Origin: Isoetes taiwanensis
Lineage: Eukaryota; Streptophyta; Lycopodiopsida; Isoetales; Isoetaceae
Length of the DNA stretch: 64,000 bases
NCBI GenBank assembly: GCA_021234155.1
Contig: JAJEKV010000021.1
Coordinates: forward strand, 10,467,523-10,531,522
Direction of reading: 5' to 3'
Each line of letters starts with the position of its first letter. The first letter of the stretch is position 1. The position numbers and the translations under genes are program-made. Below are positions 20,003 through 31,594 of the stretch, piece by piece. Under the pieces are notes generated by a model. The model searched no databases. It had not been told where the DNA came from and worked only from the letters and a program-made list of their open reading frames with translations.

Positions 20003-22240
20003 ACCTGGGTGCTACCACCTTCTCCCGCAACAGATGGTTTGATGATGAGTGTCGGGAGCTCAAACGCACACTCCGGCAAGTCATTGATCCCACCTCCCAC
20101 CCACAGGCCATCACTCAATACCGCTCCTTCCTCAAGAACAAGAAAGCCAGATACCTCGCAGAGCATCAGCAATAGATATTTGGTCTCCTGGATCGGCACC
20201 CCAAGACATTCTGGAGAAGAGTCTTGAGCAAGACTGCACAACCCACAGGGAACATCACCTCGGAGCAATCGGTACAGTACTTGCAATAGCTTTATGACCC
20301 GCCAGATAGGCATGGCTCTGGTCATCACAGAGGGGGATGTCATCATGGGCCTACAAGGTCTAGCTAATGGAAAGGCAGTAGATTTAGATGGCATGCAGAC
20401 GGGACTTCTGAAATGGGCTGGGCCTCCACTGGTGCCTGTCCTCACAGCATTATTCAATAAAGCATTGCAAGAAGGCTTCCCTCCGCAGTGGACCACTAGT
20501 AGAGTTGTGCCCATATACAAGGCAGGGGACCCTCAATGCCCGGCCAACTATCGTACTATTATGGTCAGCTCTCTCTTTGCAAAACTGTTGGCTGGCATCC
20601 TTGAGCAGTGGCTGACAATATGGGTAGAGGAAGCAGATGTGCGAGCTCTCACACAGGCAGGTTTTTGGCCCAGGCATTCCACCATTGATCATATCTTCAC
20701 TCTGCGCACATTGATTGAGGATAGCAGGAATCACTGACAAAACCTGTACTGTTGTTTCGTAGATTTTACAAAAGTTTTTGACAGAGTGCCACGGCACAGG
20801 TTATGGGACAGATTGCGGCAGCTGGGGACCCCCTTGACTTGCCGAATGCAATATATAGGCTATACGAGGCATGTTCAGGCCGTATCACATCGTCAGGACA
20901 ACCGGTAATCAGTAGTATTGGAGTGCGTCAGAGTTGCCCCCTCTCCCCCACACTCTTTGGCCTATACATTGACCAGCTGGAAGATTGGCTCTCTACGAGC
21001 ATGGAGGTGCGGGCCCATCTCATGCATCACACAATCCGCAACTCATATATCTTGGCGATGTCAACCTCGGCCTATACTCCGGAGGACATGCAACGTCACC
21101 TGGATGCTCTTGACACTTTTTGCCGATTCACTGGCATGCGAGTTAACTTGGTCAAAACTAGGGTGCTGCTAGTTTCATCATCCTGTCAGCCAAGGCTTTT
21201 CCCTCATTCACTTACCAGGGACAAGATGTAGAGGTGGCTCCGACCTACAAGTACTTGGGGATTGAGTTCTCTACTACCACCCATTGGGATGCTGCCATCA
21301 GATTGCGGGTCATGGCAGGTTGGAAAGCACTATATGCCATGCAGAACAACAGCCACAAGGCAGAGTTGTATGCCTGGGGCCACCAGTCACACTTGTTTCG
21401 GGCCTTGGTCGAGCCGGTCCTTTTGTATGGGGCAGAAGTGTGGGGTTCTCCCTCAACACCTGGAATGACCTCGAGCAGGTGCAAAAAGCCTTCTTGACAC
21501 GAGCCCTTGGGGTAAAGTCCACAGTTCCATACCATATCCTACTCCAGGAGACAGGTTTTCTACCCCTTCAACGGGTTGCATTGGAACGCCATATCATTTA
21601 CTTCCAGAAGGTGGTTGCTATGGGTGATACACGTTTGCCCAACCTTGCTTTGGCCATGGCGATGTTGTCCCCAACACCTGAAAGCCTGCTGGAAGGACAA
21701 GCAAGCTCAGTGGTTCTCACACTGGGGTGTACAGGAAAACAGATGCGTACATGTAAGGACAAAGAAAGATCACAAGGCACTTAAGCTGTACCTAGATGCT
21801 ACTTTCCTTCGCAAGCTCTGAGATGCAGATGCTCTGACGCACATTAAGCTGGCACACTATCAGCAGCAAGTCAATCCTAGGCTCACGAGAGGCCCACACC
21901 AGTACTTGTACACCCAGTTACCCATGAAAAAGCGCAGACTTATAGCTTCCATCCGCACGGGTGCACATCGCCTCTGCATTGAGACAGGACGTTGGGCTCG
22001 GGAAGCACGAGAGCAAAGGCTTTGCCAGTGTTGCCACCAGGGCGCCATTGAGGATGAATGTCATGCCTTCCAGATCTGCCCAGCGTTTGCCCATATCCGA
22101 GAGCGGTATGTTCGATTACTCGTGCCTGGCCAACCATTGCATGAGTTATTGAATACGGCGTCAGTGGGTTTGTTGGGGTCATACCTCCAGAAGGTTATGG
22201 ATGATGTCCTCCGGGATGGTATTGAACTGTCCTATACAAT
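20003..22240 (+). pseudogene. LINE-B reverse transcriptase and C-terminal domain
   Basis: RT blocks are visible: LANGKAVDLDGMQTGLLKW, RVVPIYKAGDPQCPANYRTI, CCFVDFTKVFDRVPRHRL (after a stop at 20737), then SIGVRQSCPLSPTLFGLYI in another frame. The catalytic YADD box expected near 21045-21070 is not intact. The thumb region continues with YKYLGIEFSTTTHWDAAIRL, then after a frameshift VQKAFLTRALGVKS and ETGFLPLQR. The end (21906-22240) has RLCIETGRWAREAREQRLCQ with CQCCH...DECH...C, a zinc-finger-like cluster. Stops and at least three shifts make it inactive. Confidence 0.85.
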
Positions 22241-22261
22241 TGTACAGCATGCCAACATACT

Positions 22262-22328
22262 TATTACTGCTAAGGTTTTTCCCTCGAAAACCCTTCGGGG
22301 CGGGGGTTTTTTAATCCTGTCAGTAATA
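22262..22328 (+). other. Structured motif in LINE-B 3'-UTR
   Basis: An inner hairpin pairs AAAACCC with GGGTTTT around TTCGGGGCG, and outer arms TATTACTG / CAGTAATA enclose it. The core (GGTTTTTCCCTCGAAAACCC...GGGGTTTTTTAATCC) recurs on the minus strand at 30731-30777 with different, longer outer arms. Confidence 0.6.
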
Positions 22329-22412
22329 CGCTTGCTGCTCTCTTTTTGTTTGGGTCCCATAGGCCAATCGGTCTCCGTGGACACTAAAAAATCTATTCTA
22401 TTCTATTCTAAA

Positions 22413-22856
22413 ATATTGCTTCTATATATAGATAGTTATGTGGCTTTTAGCCTTTTTTTATGGTCTTGAATTCCCTCTTTTAAAGGTATCTCATGTCTGG
22501 CTTATGTGTTCATCCTCTAGTCTCTTCAACCACTCCCTCGAGTTTGTCCCTTATCTGACTAGAGTCATTGCAGCATAAGTAAAGCTCGAGACATAGCTCA
22601 AATGGCATAATAAATCTTGAATAGCCAAATTCATCTCATTCATCCTTGTGTGTTATGCTTTGGCCATTAGCATAGTCCAAACCTGTGTAATGATCCGAGT
22701 TGTGCCAAAAGAAGATATGTGAAAATGGAGCTATATCAAAATTGAGATGTGGTGGAATTGTTACATAGTGAAAAGAAAGTCTATGTCAAAAAGAAAATTG
22801 AACTAATCTTTATCATGAAATAGTATAAGGCATCTAATATTATGTTTGCGCTATCT
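22413..22856. other. Spacer
   Basis: No gene or repeat is recognised. It ends at the target duplicate of the short LINE insertion. Confidence 0.4.
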
Positions 22857-22870
22857 AGATCGTTGGTTCA

Positions 22871-23359
22871 AGTGAGGTTGAACAGGAATCCATTGAACAT
22901 TGTCTGGTGGAATGTGAGAAGCTGCAAGTAGTATGGGCATGGAGCCTGGATCGCTTTGAATACCTGTTAGGTACCAAGGAACTGCTGTTGGGTATCCTTC
23001 CCCTAGATTGGGGCACCACGAAGAAGGTGGCCTTCCATATAGCTAGAGCCTGGACAATCTGGTCAATATGGAAAAGCAGAAATGCCTTAGTCTTCAAAGA
23101 GAATCAAGAGGTCAAATCACCAAATCAGCTTCTACATACGATACTGGAAAGGCTAAAAAAATTCAGGCTAGTGTTTGAAAGCGAAGAAGAAGTAAAGGTT
23201 GAAATATGGGGCACCTACCTAAGTCTACACTAGAACGTCCAAGAGAGCCATGTAGCTATCCCCATCTCAGATTTGCAGATGGGTGCACCCCTGCCATGTG
23301 GTTGTGTATCGTTCTCTTAAAGTAAATAAAGTCTATTTTTTATCCCTCAAAAAAAAAAA
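22871..23359 (+). mobile_element. Short 5'-truncated LINE insertion with target duplication
   Basis: The 14-base duplicate AGATCGTTGGTTCA occurs at 22857-22870 and 23360-23373, and the insert ends in an A run. The coding remnant reads ESIEHCLVECEKLQVVWAWS and RAWTIWSIWKSRNALVFKEN, the zf-RVT region at the C-terminus of an L1-type LINE. It then runs to a stop at 23233 and a short 3'-UTR with AATAAA-like AAATAAAG. The precise duplicate and single open frame suggest a fairly recent insertion. Confidence 0.92.
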
Positions 23360-23360
23360 A

Positions 23361-23560
23361 GATCGTTGGTTCAGATCCTGTGGCCCACGTCACTTTAGGA
23401 TAGATCCTACGACCCACACGGCTTTGGGAGTTTGTATGTAACGTATGTAATCGATCCTATGGTCTAGATTGATTCAATCTGAATCGTCGGTCTGAGATCC
23501 TGTGACTCACGTTGCTTTGGGCGGATCCTAACTTAGCATCATCTTCACGACATATGTAGT
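23361..23560. repeat. Two degenerate direct repeats
   Basis: GATCCTGTGGCCCACGTCAC with CTTTAGG, GATCCTACGACCCACACGGC with TTTGGG, and GATCCTGTGACTCACGTTGC with TTTGGG are variants of one word at about 23374, 23404 and 23494. Confidence 0.7.
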
Positions 23561-23604
23561 CAGACTGTAATCATTTTAAGGTTCGAGATTGACTTTGGTT
23601 CCTA

Positions 23605-26600
23605 TTGGTGCTTCTAAGCTTCGAGTGCTCTAGCCTTATCATGATTCACCGATGGCCGGATATTTTGGAGTGGCCTATAATTAATTCTTGGATCACAAGT
23701 AACTCGGCTATTGACTGGATTCTAGCTGGGGATTTTAATAATACTCCTACTTGGGATATGAAGCTTGGAAATAAAATTAACATGACCATTGCTGAGAGAA
23801 TTAATTGGGATAATCTTATAGTTGACTCGTCCCTTATTCACATTCCCTCCTCTACCTCTATTTATACTTGGTCCAATAAGCAAAAAAATCTAGACAGAGT
23901 TTATTGTGCCCTTGATAGGTTCTATGTTTCTAATCCAAATTCTGATTTTTGGGACAACTGTTATGTGACAAGTGATGAAGGAACATCCATCTCGGATCAC
24001 AAGCCTCAATTTCTTTGCACTAAGCATCTGCTGAATTCTCCCAGAGAAAGAAATATTCCCTTCAAGTTCAATTGTTCTCTTCTTCATAATATTTCTTTCC
24101 AACAAGAGTTTGCTGATTTTTATTTATCTATTGATTCCATGCTTCCAAATTCTTCCATGAAGAATTTCTATCTCAAGGTTGAACAAGCTAAAGATTGGAT
24201 CAAGACATGGGCCAAAAATAAACATAAGACAAAGGTTCAAGGAAAAAAAATTCTTCTGAACAAGATGAAAGAAATCAGATCCTTACTTCAAATAGATCCC
24301 TATAATTCCAAGCTTCATATTGGGGAGGAATTAATTGAGAGACTTTTAAAAAACATTGAGGAGAGGGAAGCCAGATTTTCAGCTATTAAATGCAAAATTA
24401 AATATAATAGTGAAATTGACTATGGTAGCTCCAAATTCTTTTTCAGAGTGGCTAAATGCAGGCTCCTAAAGAATTCCATAAACCAGGTTAATAATGGCTC
24501 TGGCACTATTCTCAACTCGAGTCCTGACATTAAAAAATTCTTCTATGACAGTTACTCTTCTCTCTTTAAGGGAAATGATCTCTCTGCTGCTGAAATTCTG
24601 GACAGAGATAAATTTATTGCCAGATTAGATGCTATCTTGCCTAATCCAATTGACTGTATGGATATTTCTCTGATTGCTATTCCAAGTGAAGAGGAAATCT
24701 ATAAAACCTTGTTGAGCTTCTCCAAGGACAAATCTCCTGGACCTGATGGATTTCCTCCAGAATTTTATGTTCAATTCTGGGACATTATGAAGACGGACAT
24801 TATTGGCCTTGTGCATGGGTTTTGGAATTCAAATCACTTACACTCCTCAATTTCTGCTGGATTCATTACTTTAGTGCCAAAGGTTGATAATCCGAGTTCC
24901 TTAAATGAATGGAAACCAATTTCCCTGACAAATTCTTCATACAAGCTTTGTGCTAAAATTATTGCAAGGAGAATTCAATCTTACCTCCAGAAAAATATTA
25001 GTGTCAACCAATCTGCTTTTTTGCCTAACAGGTTCATCTTGGACAATTACATCAGTGCAATGGAAGGCTTGCATTGGAACAGAATTTCAAATCAATCTTG
25101 CATTCTCCTAAAATTAGATTTTAAGAGAGCCTTTTGACACTGTGAGCTGGGACTTTGTTGATGTTGCCTTAAAAAAAATGGGATTTCAGTCCAAACTCAT
25201 ATCTCTCATTCATGGTTTAAATTCTATGTCCAACTCAGTTGTCCTGATCAATGGATCTCCATCTAATTTCTTCCCTTTAGCAAAAGGAGTTAGGCAAGGT
25301 TGCCCTTTAGCTCCATATCTTTTTCTCATTGTTGCTGAGATGCTCACGAGATGTGTTCTTCACTTGCAAAATTCCGGATTATTAACTGGTCTCAAACTCC
25401 CAAATAATTTGGATTCTCTCACAATTTCTCAATATGCAGATGACACATTTGCTTTTTTGGATTCCAAGCCCAGCAATGTCAATATTTTTCTTGATCTTAT
25501 TAAAGAATTCTCTGCTGCCTCGGGTGTCCATCTTAATCTTGAAAAAAGTAAGATCATTGGGGATGTTACTCAGTCTTCCATTTGTGACATTTCTGTGCTC
25601 AATCCCAATCAAGCATCCAAATTATTAGATATGTCTCTCTCTCTCAGTCCTAGTTTGAAAGGTCTTTGGGATCCAATCCTTCAAAGAATAAAAAAGAAAT
25701 TGAATAACTACAGGAATTGTCTATCCTTTGCTGGTAGGACAATCATAGCAAATTCTGTTCTTGCTTCTTCCCATGTTTATTTCTCCTCTGCACTTGTTGC
25801 CCCTAAATCAATTTATTCAAATTTGGAGAAGATTATTCGAAATTTCATCTGGAATGGATCTCACCTTGTAAACTGGAACTCAATTTCAAGGCCTAAGAAC
25901 TTAGGAGGTCTAGGATGCAAAAACCTTCACCTTCAGGCTTGTTCTTTGGCAGGCAAATACATTTGGAGAACAATTATGGGAAACAACTCTCCTGCCTCTC
26001 AGTTTATTGCTTACTGGCTAAATATTTCCTATCCTTCTGGACATCCCTCTCTTAAGTATTCTCTTCCAGAATCTGCATTTGTTGATATTCATTCTGCTCC
26101 TAATACTTCCCCTATGATGAGAAATTTGATTATGGCTTGGAATAAAATCCATCCTGTGCTTCAAAGAAATAATTTTTCAGATGCTAATATGAACACAAAT
26201 CTGTTCTGGTCACCAATCTTTTCTGATCAGAATTCTAAAATTATGGCCATTAAGCATCCAAAAACCTATAATAAATGGTCTAGCAAGGGAGTCACTACTA
26301 TAAAAGATCTCTACAGGAGCAATAACTCATTCATAACTTGGACTGCTTTGAAATCTGTGCTTAAAGGTACCTCCAGTGACAAGAAAATTTATGTCAAGAC
26401 TATTCTGGCCCCATTTAATAAATTCAATGACTACAATAAATCGATTGGTTGCTCTATAAATGGTGAGACAGTTTACATGGTCAAGGAAATTTATTCCTTG
26501 ATTAATGTTGCTGATGTTCCACTTAAAGCTATGCAGAAATGGTCCTTAGATCAATCCCAAGTTCTATCTATTTTTAAGAACGTCTGGAATTCTTATTGCA

Positions 26601-27124
26601 CCCCAAAAATCTGCTTCTTTGTCTGGTTGATCGCATATAGAGTCTCACAAATTTGGTGTCTTTGTCTAAAAGATGCAATGTATCTACTGTTTGTCACTCT
26701 GGATGCCTACAGGACGAGACTTTGGAGCATATCTTCCTTTGTTCTAAGCTAAGACCCTTTTGGACTTGGTTCTTAGACAAGATTGGTTCAAACCTTAAAA
26801 ACAGGAATATCAATAGCATTATAGATTTTCTGCAACAAGGTGATACTCTTGTCTATACTGCCTTGTGGAACATCTGGAAATCTAGAAATAGAATCCTTTA
26901 TGCTTCTAAACCTCTCTCTATTTTCTGGATTAAAATGCACTTTTAGTTAGACATTGAAGCTATTGCTACATGTCATAAAAGGAAATTTGGAGACAAATAC
27001 AACAGTTGCTGGAATTCCATAGGGCTATAGAGGGGCCATTTTGATTTATTTGTCTCCTCCTTCAATGTTATTGATTCTAATGCTTCATATTCTGATCGTG
27101 ACAGAATATCTAATGTTTCTTAAG
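23605..27124 (+). pseudogene. LINE-C ORF2: endonuclease C-part, reverse transcriptase, zf-RVT
   Basis: The endonuclease end carries ILAGDFNNTPTWD, YTWSNKQKNLDRVYCALDRF and TSISDHKPQF. RT follows with KDKSPGPDGFPPEFYVQFW, NEWKPISLTNSSYKL, LLKLDFKRAF, GVRQGCPLAPYLFL and an intact catalytic box ISQYADDTFAFL (near 25428-25460). The C-terminus has ETLEHIFLCSKLRPFWTWFL and NIWKSRNRILYAS. Only two frameshifts split it: one extra T in the T run at 25131-25138, within DFKRAF, and one near 26650. There is also a TAG at 26944. It is the best-preserved RT in the window; it would copy LINE RNA at a nicked target. Confidence 0.9.
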
Positions 27125-27580
27125 GGGGAAGGATCCACAAGACTGGACACAGACATTGACAGCTATGAGATATCATTGCATCAAAGCCAGCAAGTTGGGA
27201 AAAAGTTAACCTTGAAGCAGTTATGTGACATGACAGACGAATTCATACAAGAGGTTGAGAGTTCCAGGAAAAGGGAAGCGGTATGGGCAGAACTCTACAC
27301 CAGAGAATTCATGCAGATGCATATTTTGTTTGAGTTTCTTTTTAATACTCATTTCAGCATGACAGAAAGACAATTGAGTAGGTACAGGGAAATGTACTAC
27401 AGTCATAAACTTCTGACAAATTTATATGGTACTTTACTTCTACTCATGGGGAAGGAAAGCCTTACAATGCTACTCATGCAGAATGACAGTGGCAAAGGTA
27501 GTTACACTCATGGTTCGACAGCAGAATTCTATCAGCATTACAATGATTGGTTCAATAAAAGCCTTAACAGCCAACACTAG
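27113..27580 (+). CDS. Unknown 155-residue ORF downstream of LINE-C ORF2
   Basis: I do not recognise this protein. It is hydrophilic and helix-rich, with LTLKQLCDMTDEFIQEVESS, REFMQMHILFEFLF and AEFYQHYNDWFNKS, no signal peptide and no clear membrane span. Its ATG (27113) lies 9 bases before the TAA (27122-27124) that ends the ORF2 frame, in another frame, so the two overlap slightly. It is followed by the LINE 3'-UTR, so it appears to be carried by the element. It could be a LINE accessory ORF, a captured exon or chance; the intact length next to a shifted ORF2 argues weakly for selection or youth. Confidence 0.4.
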   Translation: MFLKGEGSTRLDTDIDSYEISLHQSQQVGKKLTLKQLCDMTDEFIQEVESSRKREAVWAELYTREFMQMHILFEFLFNTHFSMTERQLSRYREMYYSHKLLTNLYGTLLLLMGKESLTMLLMQNDSGKGSYTHGSTAEFYQHYNDWFNKSLNSQH

Positions 27581-27990
27581 TCCTACACTCCTCCAATGCA
27601 GTCTTTCAAATTGCCTTTCAAAGCCTTTCTCATTTCCACCAATTGTGATCATCCTCATGATTTCCAGAAATCAACTTTTGAAGATCATGGTTGGTATTTT
27701 TGTTTGCTTTTACAGGAATTTGAAGACTTCATTCTGGAGATTTGTCTGCAGAAATCAGAGCTCACTTTCTTACTTCACATTGGAAACTTTGATATACAAT
27801 TGAGATACTGTTGAAACACTGTTATTATTACCATCACTATCTTGATACAATTATTGTTGTTTCTCTTTGATGCTCAATATGAGTATCAAATTTTCTCCTT
27901 TGCCATGCTTTCTGGCAGTTTAACAAATGGATTGTATGGCTTTATCTAATTAATGAAAAAATCTACCCTTACTCTCAAGAAAAAAAAACC

Positions 27991-29985
27991 CGGCCCAACC
28001 TAGTATCCTAGGTCAGCATCAGCTTCAGTGAATCCATCCACTGTATTATCAATCCAAAAATTTGAACGCATTCAAACTTGGTACTTGTGTTCCTTTAGTC
28101 CATTATCCTATACAATACTTGAGACAAGGGTAACTTTGTAATCATGTAACCACGAAAACTTCAAACTGTAGCCAGTGCATACTGTTTTGAATTCGGGTTA
28201 CCAGGCAATGAAACATCTATGTCTCATATCAATAACATTTAGAAGCTATTGCAATATTAAACCAATGATCAGATTTTTCACTAGTATTAATCAAGCGAAA
28301 GATCTAGTCTTAATACACATGTTGTAGTCTGTTTCATATTATACCACTATAACAGCATATTTTTATCAGCTTAGATGCTTTAGAAGAAAATGAATAAATC
28401 TTAATATATGGATAAGCCAATCCAAAATTCACAGAGCATGGTTACTATATGCCCCTGCTCGTTCAAACTTCTAATCAGAGTTCGTTTCACTTAAGCTAAA
28501 GCAGAGTTCTTTTCACTTAAAGCATTTTGAATATTGTTTCTCACAAACTGCATGGAAGTTAAGGCCACAAGTGATAGCCATTAACAATGATTTTCAGCCA
28601 GCATTACACCAGACAAAAGGAAGAACTTATCATATCGAGACGTTTGGTAATAGCTTCTTGGATGCTCCATATCCACTTCCAGCAAAATACTAACATAAAC
28701 AGCAAAGGAATCACAAAGGGAAGAGAGGACCCGTACCTGCAGCCAAACAATACTACGTTAGCATGAAAATGGTAACATAGCAAGGGCCAAAAGGTACATT
28801 GGGTCCTCTCGGCTTATAACCGATCACCCTTTGTAACCCTTTGCCCAAAGTTAGATTCTAGAGGAAAATGGAATGGCAAATGTAAAAATAGAATGTAGAC
28901 TGTTCATAGCCAGTATTTGAATATAATAAAAAAGCAGATGAATATAAACAATCTAGTGATAAGAACCTGTTATGAAGCCCCAACTGGAAGCTAAAAACAC
29001 TTCTGCATTTTTCTTGTTGCATGAATGTCAAGTCTTTAAGACTAGCACCGTGCAGAACATGAAGTTAAAGAGGCCTTTTGTAAAATATATATCAGCAACA
29101 TTGCACCTTTTGAATATTGGAGCTGCCCCAAACGATTTTATAACAGAGGCCATGGTCGGACTTGCTGGCAGTCTCATATCTGTGTAGAGGTGAACATTAC
29201 AGCATACATTGTGGTGGAATACACTCTTCAATCCTTATGAAACAAAGCAGATGAAGCGAAGAGAGATGGCAATGAAGCAAGAAGCCATAGCGTGCAGTGT
29301 GACGAAGCAAATGAAGAAGCGGCTAGGTCAGATAAACATTTTAGGGCAACGAAACTATTTAGGGCACCAATGGTAAGTGATAGTAAATTGAAAATATTAA
29401 TAAAATACCTTGTATTTGGGAAACGAACCTTTCCAAAGTAATAAGCCCATCTTCAAATGATTTCTCCATCTTTTCTTTTCGCATCTTGCATTGCATATAA
29501 AATGTATCTACGTAGAGCCACATTTATCATGGCTTCCATATACTATGAAGGTTAAAAAGCCAAAATATGGCAAACATGCATGCATGTATATTCAAGATAC
29601 ATGGAGCTAAAAGGATGTGACAACGGAGCCCTCTTCAAGAGTTCATGCATGTGAATCCTATTTATGTGGATCCCTTTTTGTCATATCTAACGTGAGAAAA
29701 GTGGCTAGGGAGAAAAGTGGCTAGAGTGCATGAAAGCTACAAAAGGCAAAAGCCACCACTTGGCAACCATGTATTTCACAAGGATATATAAAATAAATAG
29801 GGATAGAAAGTGTAAAGTATGCGTGGATATTCAATGGACAAAGTATCAGATAATTTTCTTACATGAAATCCATTATGTTTCTAATGTAAACGGGCATGCT
29901 CCACTAGTAAAATAGATGCCCCATTGCCGATTTTATGTCAAGTTCATAAAAAAAAAAAAAAAAAAAAAAAAAAACTGGAGTAGCC
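27991..29985. other. AT-rich spacer
   Basis: No gene is recognised; open frames are under 75 codons. An A run of 28 at about 29947-29974 may be the tail of an unidentified retroposon. Confidence 0.4.
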
Positions 29986-29989
29986 AGGA

Positions 29990-30508
29990 CTCAAACTTAT
30001 GTGTCGAGAGTATTGGTTGCTTGGGTTGCAATACTTTGTCGAAGCTTTTATTCATTCTTGTGATACTCATTGTCGAGCGAAGGATCTAAAACATCTTCTT
30101 AATGGTTTCCTTCAGCCATTGCCTTTCCAGCTGGACCTTGGAAGAGCATTTCAGTGGATTTCATTGTGGATCTGCCACTATCTCGAGGTCACGATGCCAT
30201 CATGGCCATTGTTGATAGATTTTGAAGATGGCTCGTTTCATTCCTTGCAACGACACCATCAAGAGTGAGGGAGCAATTGACTTACTTCTTTGGGAAGTAG
30301 TTAGGCTGGCTTGCCAGACCCCATTATCACTAATCGCGCGCGGATCTCAATTCATCACATGTTTTTGGAAGTGAATATATTGCATATCAAGTGCTTGTTG
30401 AATTTGTGCCATCATGGAGAGCGTAATAGACACGTAGAGTGCAGTAATCAGACCTTGCAGCAATATTTGAGCCGCTTTATCAATTACCAACAGGATGATT
30501 GAGTCCAT
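29990..30508 (+). pseudogene. Ty3/gypsy integrase fragment (chromovirus-like)
   Basis: Across three frames the text follows a plant gypsy integrase: FVEAFIHSCDTHCRAKDLK (zinc-binding C-x2-C), GFLQPLPFQL, WISLWICHYLEV where the catalytic MDFI block would be, GLPDPIITNRARI (normally SDRG), then CSNQTLQQYLSRFINYQQDD, the stretch after the catalytic E. Catalytic residues are lost or shifted. It is a short isolated remnant, with no LTR nearby, of a lineage different from the element at 42972. Confidence 0.75.
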
Positions 30509-30713
30509 TAACTCCCATTCTAGAATGGGGCTCGCATGAAACCAACAAACCGCCCATAGATAGGCTTCTCATTCATCTCAGCAGATTTTCTACAATGGTG
30601 GACAGTGGGTAGCCGCACACATGCGAACTATCCACGAAAAATAAAGCGAAAATCCAATTATATCATTTGGACCCCAAAAAATACAATGCTAATAGATGTG
30701 TGGCTGGTGTACC

Positions 30714-30794
30714 TGCCGAAAGCTTATCACCGGGATTAAAAAACCCCGCCCTTTCGGGTTTTCGAGGAAAAACCCTAGTGATAAGCCTTCGGCA
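30714..30794 (-). other. Stem-loop with LINE 3'-UTR-like core
   Basis: Arms 30714-30730 and 30778-30794 pair at 16 of 17 positions (TGCCGAAAGCTTATCAC / GTGATAAGCCTTCGGCA). They enclose, on the minus strand, the same core as at 22270-22315 of LINE-B, again with an AAAACCC / GGGGTTTT inner stem. The sequence after it (ATTTTTTGGGGTCC) also resembles that of LINE-B, so this may be the 3' end of a related LINE. Confidence 0.65.
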
Positions 30795-31043
30795 AAGGGC
30801 TTGGACAAACGTAAGGCATAGAAATCGCTCCCAAAACCCCGCATGGAGAAGTCGAAGCGGATCGCCGCCAACCACGTACCGCACATCACCAACACAACAA
30901 AACGAGACAAAACAAACCTCCCAGTGGAGGGCTGATCCGCAGCGTGCCACGCGACAAAAAACAAAAACCTCTTCAAATAGAGGGGCTGGTCACGCATGCC
31001 AGGCGACAAATACAATAAAAAAGAAGGGAGGGAGAGTGGGTTC

Positions 31044-31594
31044 AAAGAGAATAAGGTACTGCTGAGAGAAGAGGAAGCGCCGATGAGACGTTGATGCCAA
31101 ACCGCGCCTAAAATAGCGAACTCCCAACCAGAAAGGGCATGCGCCGCATGCATGCATGCAAGACATGCATGCTCGCCCCATTCTAGAATGTCGATCCGAT
31201 GTCTCGGATCGATGGGATTCTAGAATGGGGCTCGCATGAAACCAACAAACCGCCCGAATACCAGAGAACTTCCTTAACAAACTGGAATCGAGGACGAAGG
31301 TCACAGGATGAAGGCTAAAGAAGAGCCAAGGCCGAGAAAGGACATGCCACAGCATGAAAGAAACGCCAAATTGGCCAAACCAAGCAGGAAGAAGCCCCTC
31401 CCCTGCCTGGAAACAATTCAAAGAGAATAAGGTACTGCTGAGAGAAGAGGAAGCACCGATGAGACGTTGATGCCAAACCGCGCCTAAAATAGCGAACTCC
31501 CAACCAGAAAGGGCATGCGCCGCATGCATGCATGCAAGACATGCATGCTCGCCCCATTCTAGAATGTCGATCCGATGTCTCGGATCGATGGGAT
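31044..31594. repeat. Two 180-bp direct repeats with a shared TTCTAGAATGGGG flank
   Basis: The blocks at about 31044-31220 and 31413-31594 begin AAAGAGAATAAGGTACTGCT and are nearly identical, ending CGGATCGATGGGATT. A further word, TTCTAGAATGGGGCTCGCAT, occurs at 30521 and 31219. The layout resembles a small LTR-like or rearranged element. Minus-strand open frames here duplicate each other and are not supported as genes. Confidence 0.8.
31176..31230. repeat. 55-bp inverted repeat
   Basis: CCCCATTCTAGAAT at the left and ATTCTAGAATGGGG at the right enclose CGATCCGA-TGTC-TCGGATCG, a second, perfect stem. The second copy of the direct repeat (31552 onward) lacks the right outer arm. Confidence 0.85.

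Larger units (their letters stand above)
19960..22412 (+). mobile_element. LINE-B: 5'-truncated non-LTR retrotransposon
   Basis: The element starts in the linker before RT (WFDDECRELKRTLRQVIDP) and runs through reverse transcriptase and a C-terminal cysteine/histidine region to a 3' end with a TTCTA repeat tail (22386-22412). LINE-A and LINE-D share its sequence. The 3'-UTR contains a structured motif (22262-22328). I found no target duplication. The tail of short tandem repeats rather than poly-A separates it from LINE-C. Confidence 0.85.
23600..27990 (+). mobile_element. LINE-C: L1-like LINE, nearly complete ORF2
   Basis: The element lacks ORF1 and the N-terminal half of the endonuclease but has the rest of ORF2 through zf-RVT, then an extra open frame and a 3'-UTR. 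It ends with TTAATGAAAAAATCTACC and an A run (27980-27989). AT-rich coding sequence and TCT/ATT-rich codons set it apart from the GC-richer LINE-A/B family. No target duplicate was found next to the ends I chose, so the left boundary is approximate. Confidence 0.8.

Noticed and set aside
30689-31529. Minus-strand ORFs of 154 and 179 codons
   Set aside because: They share identical starts because they lie in the 180-bp direct repeats, and the rest has no motif.
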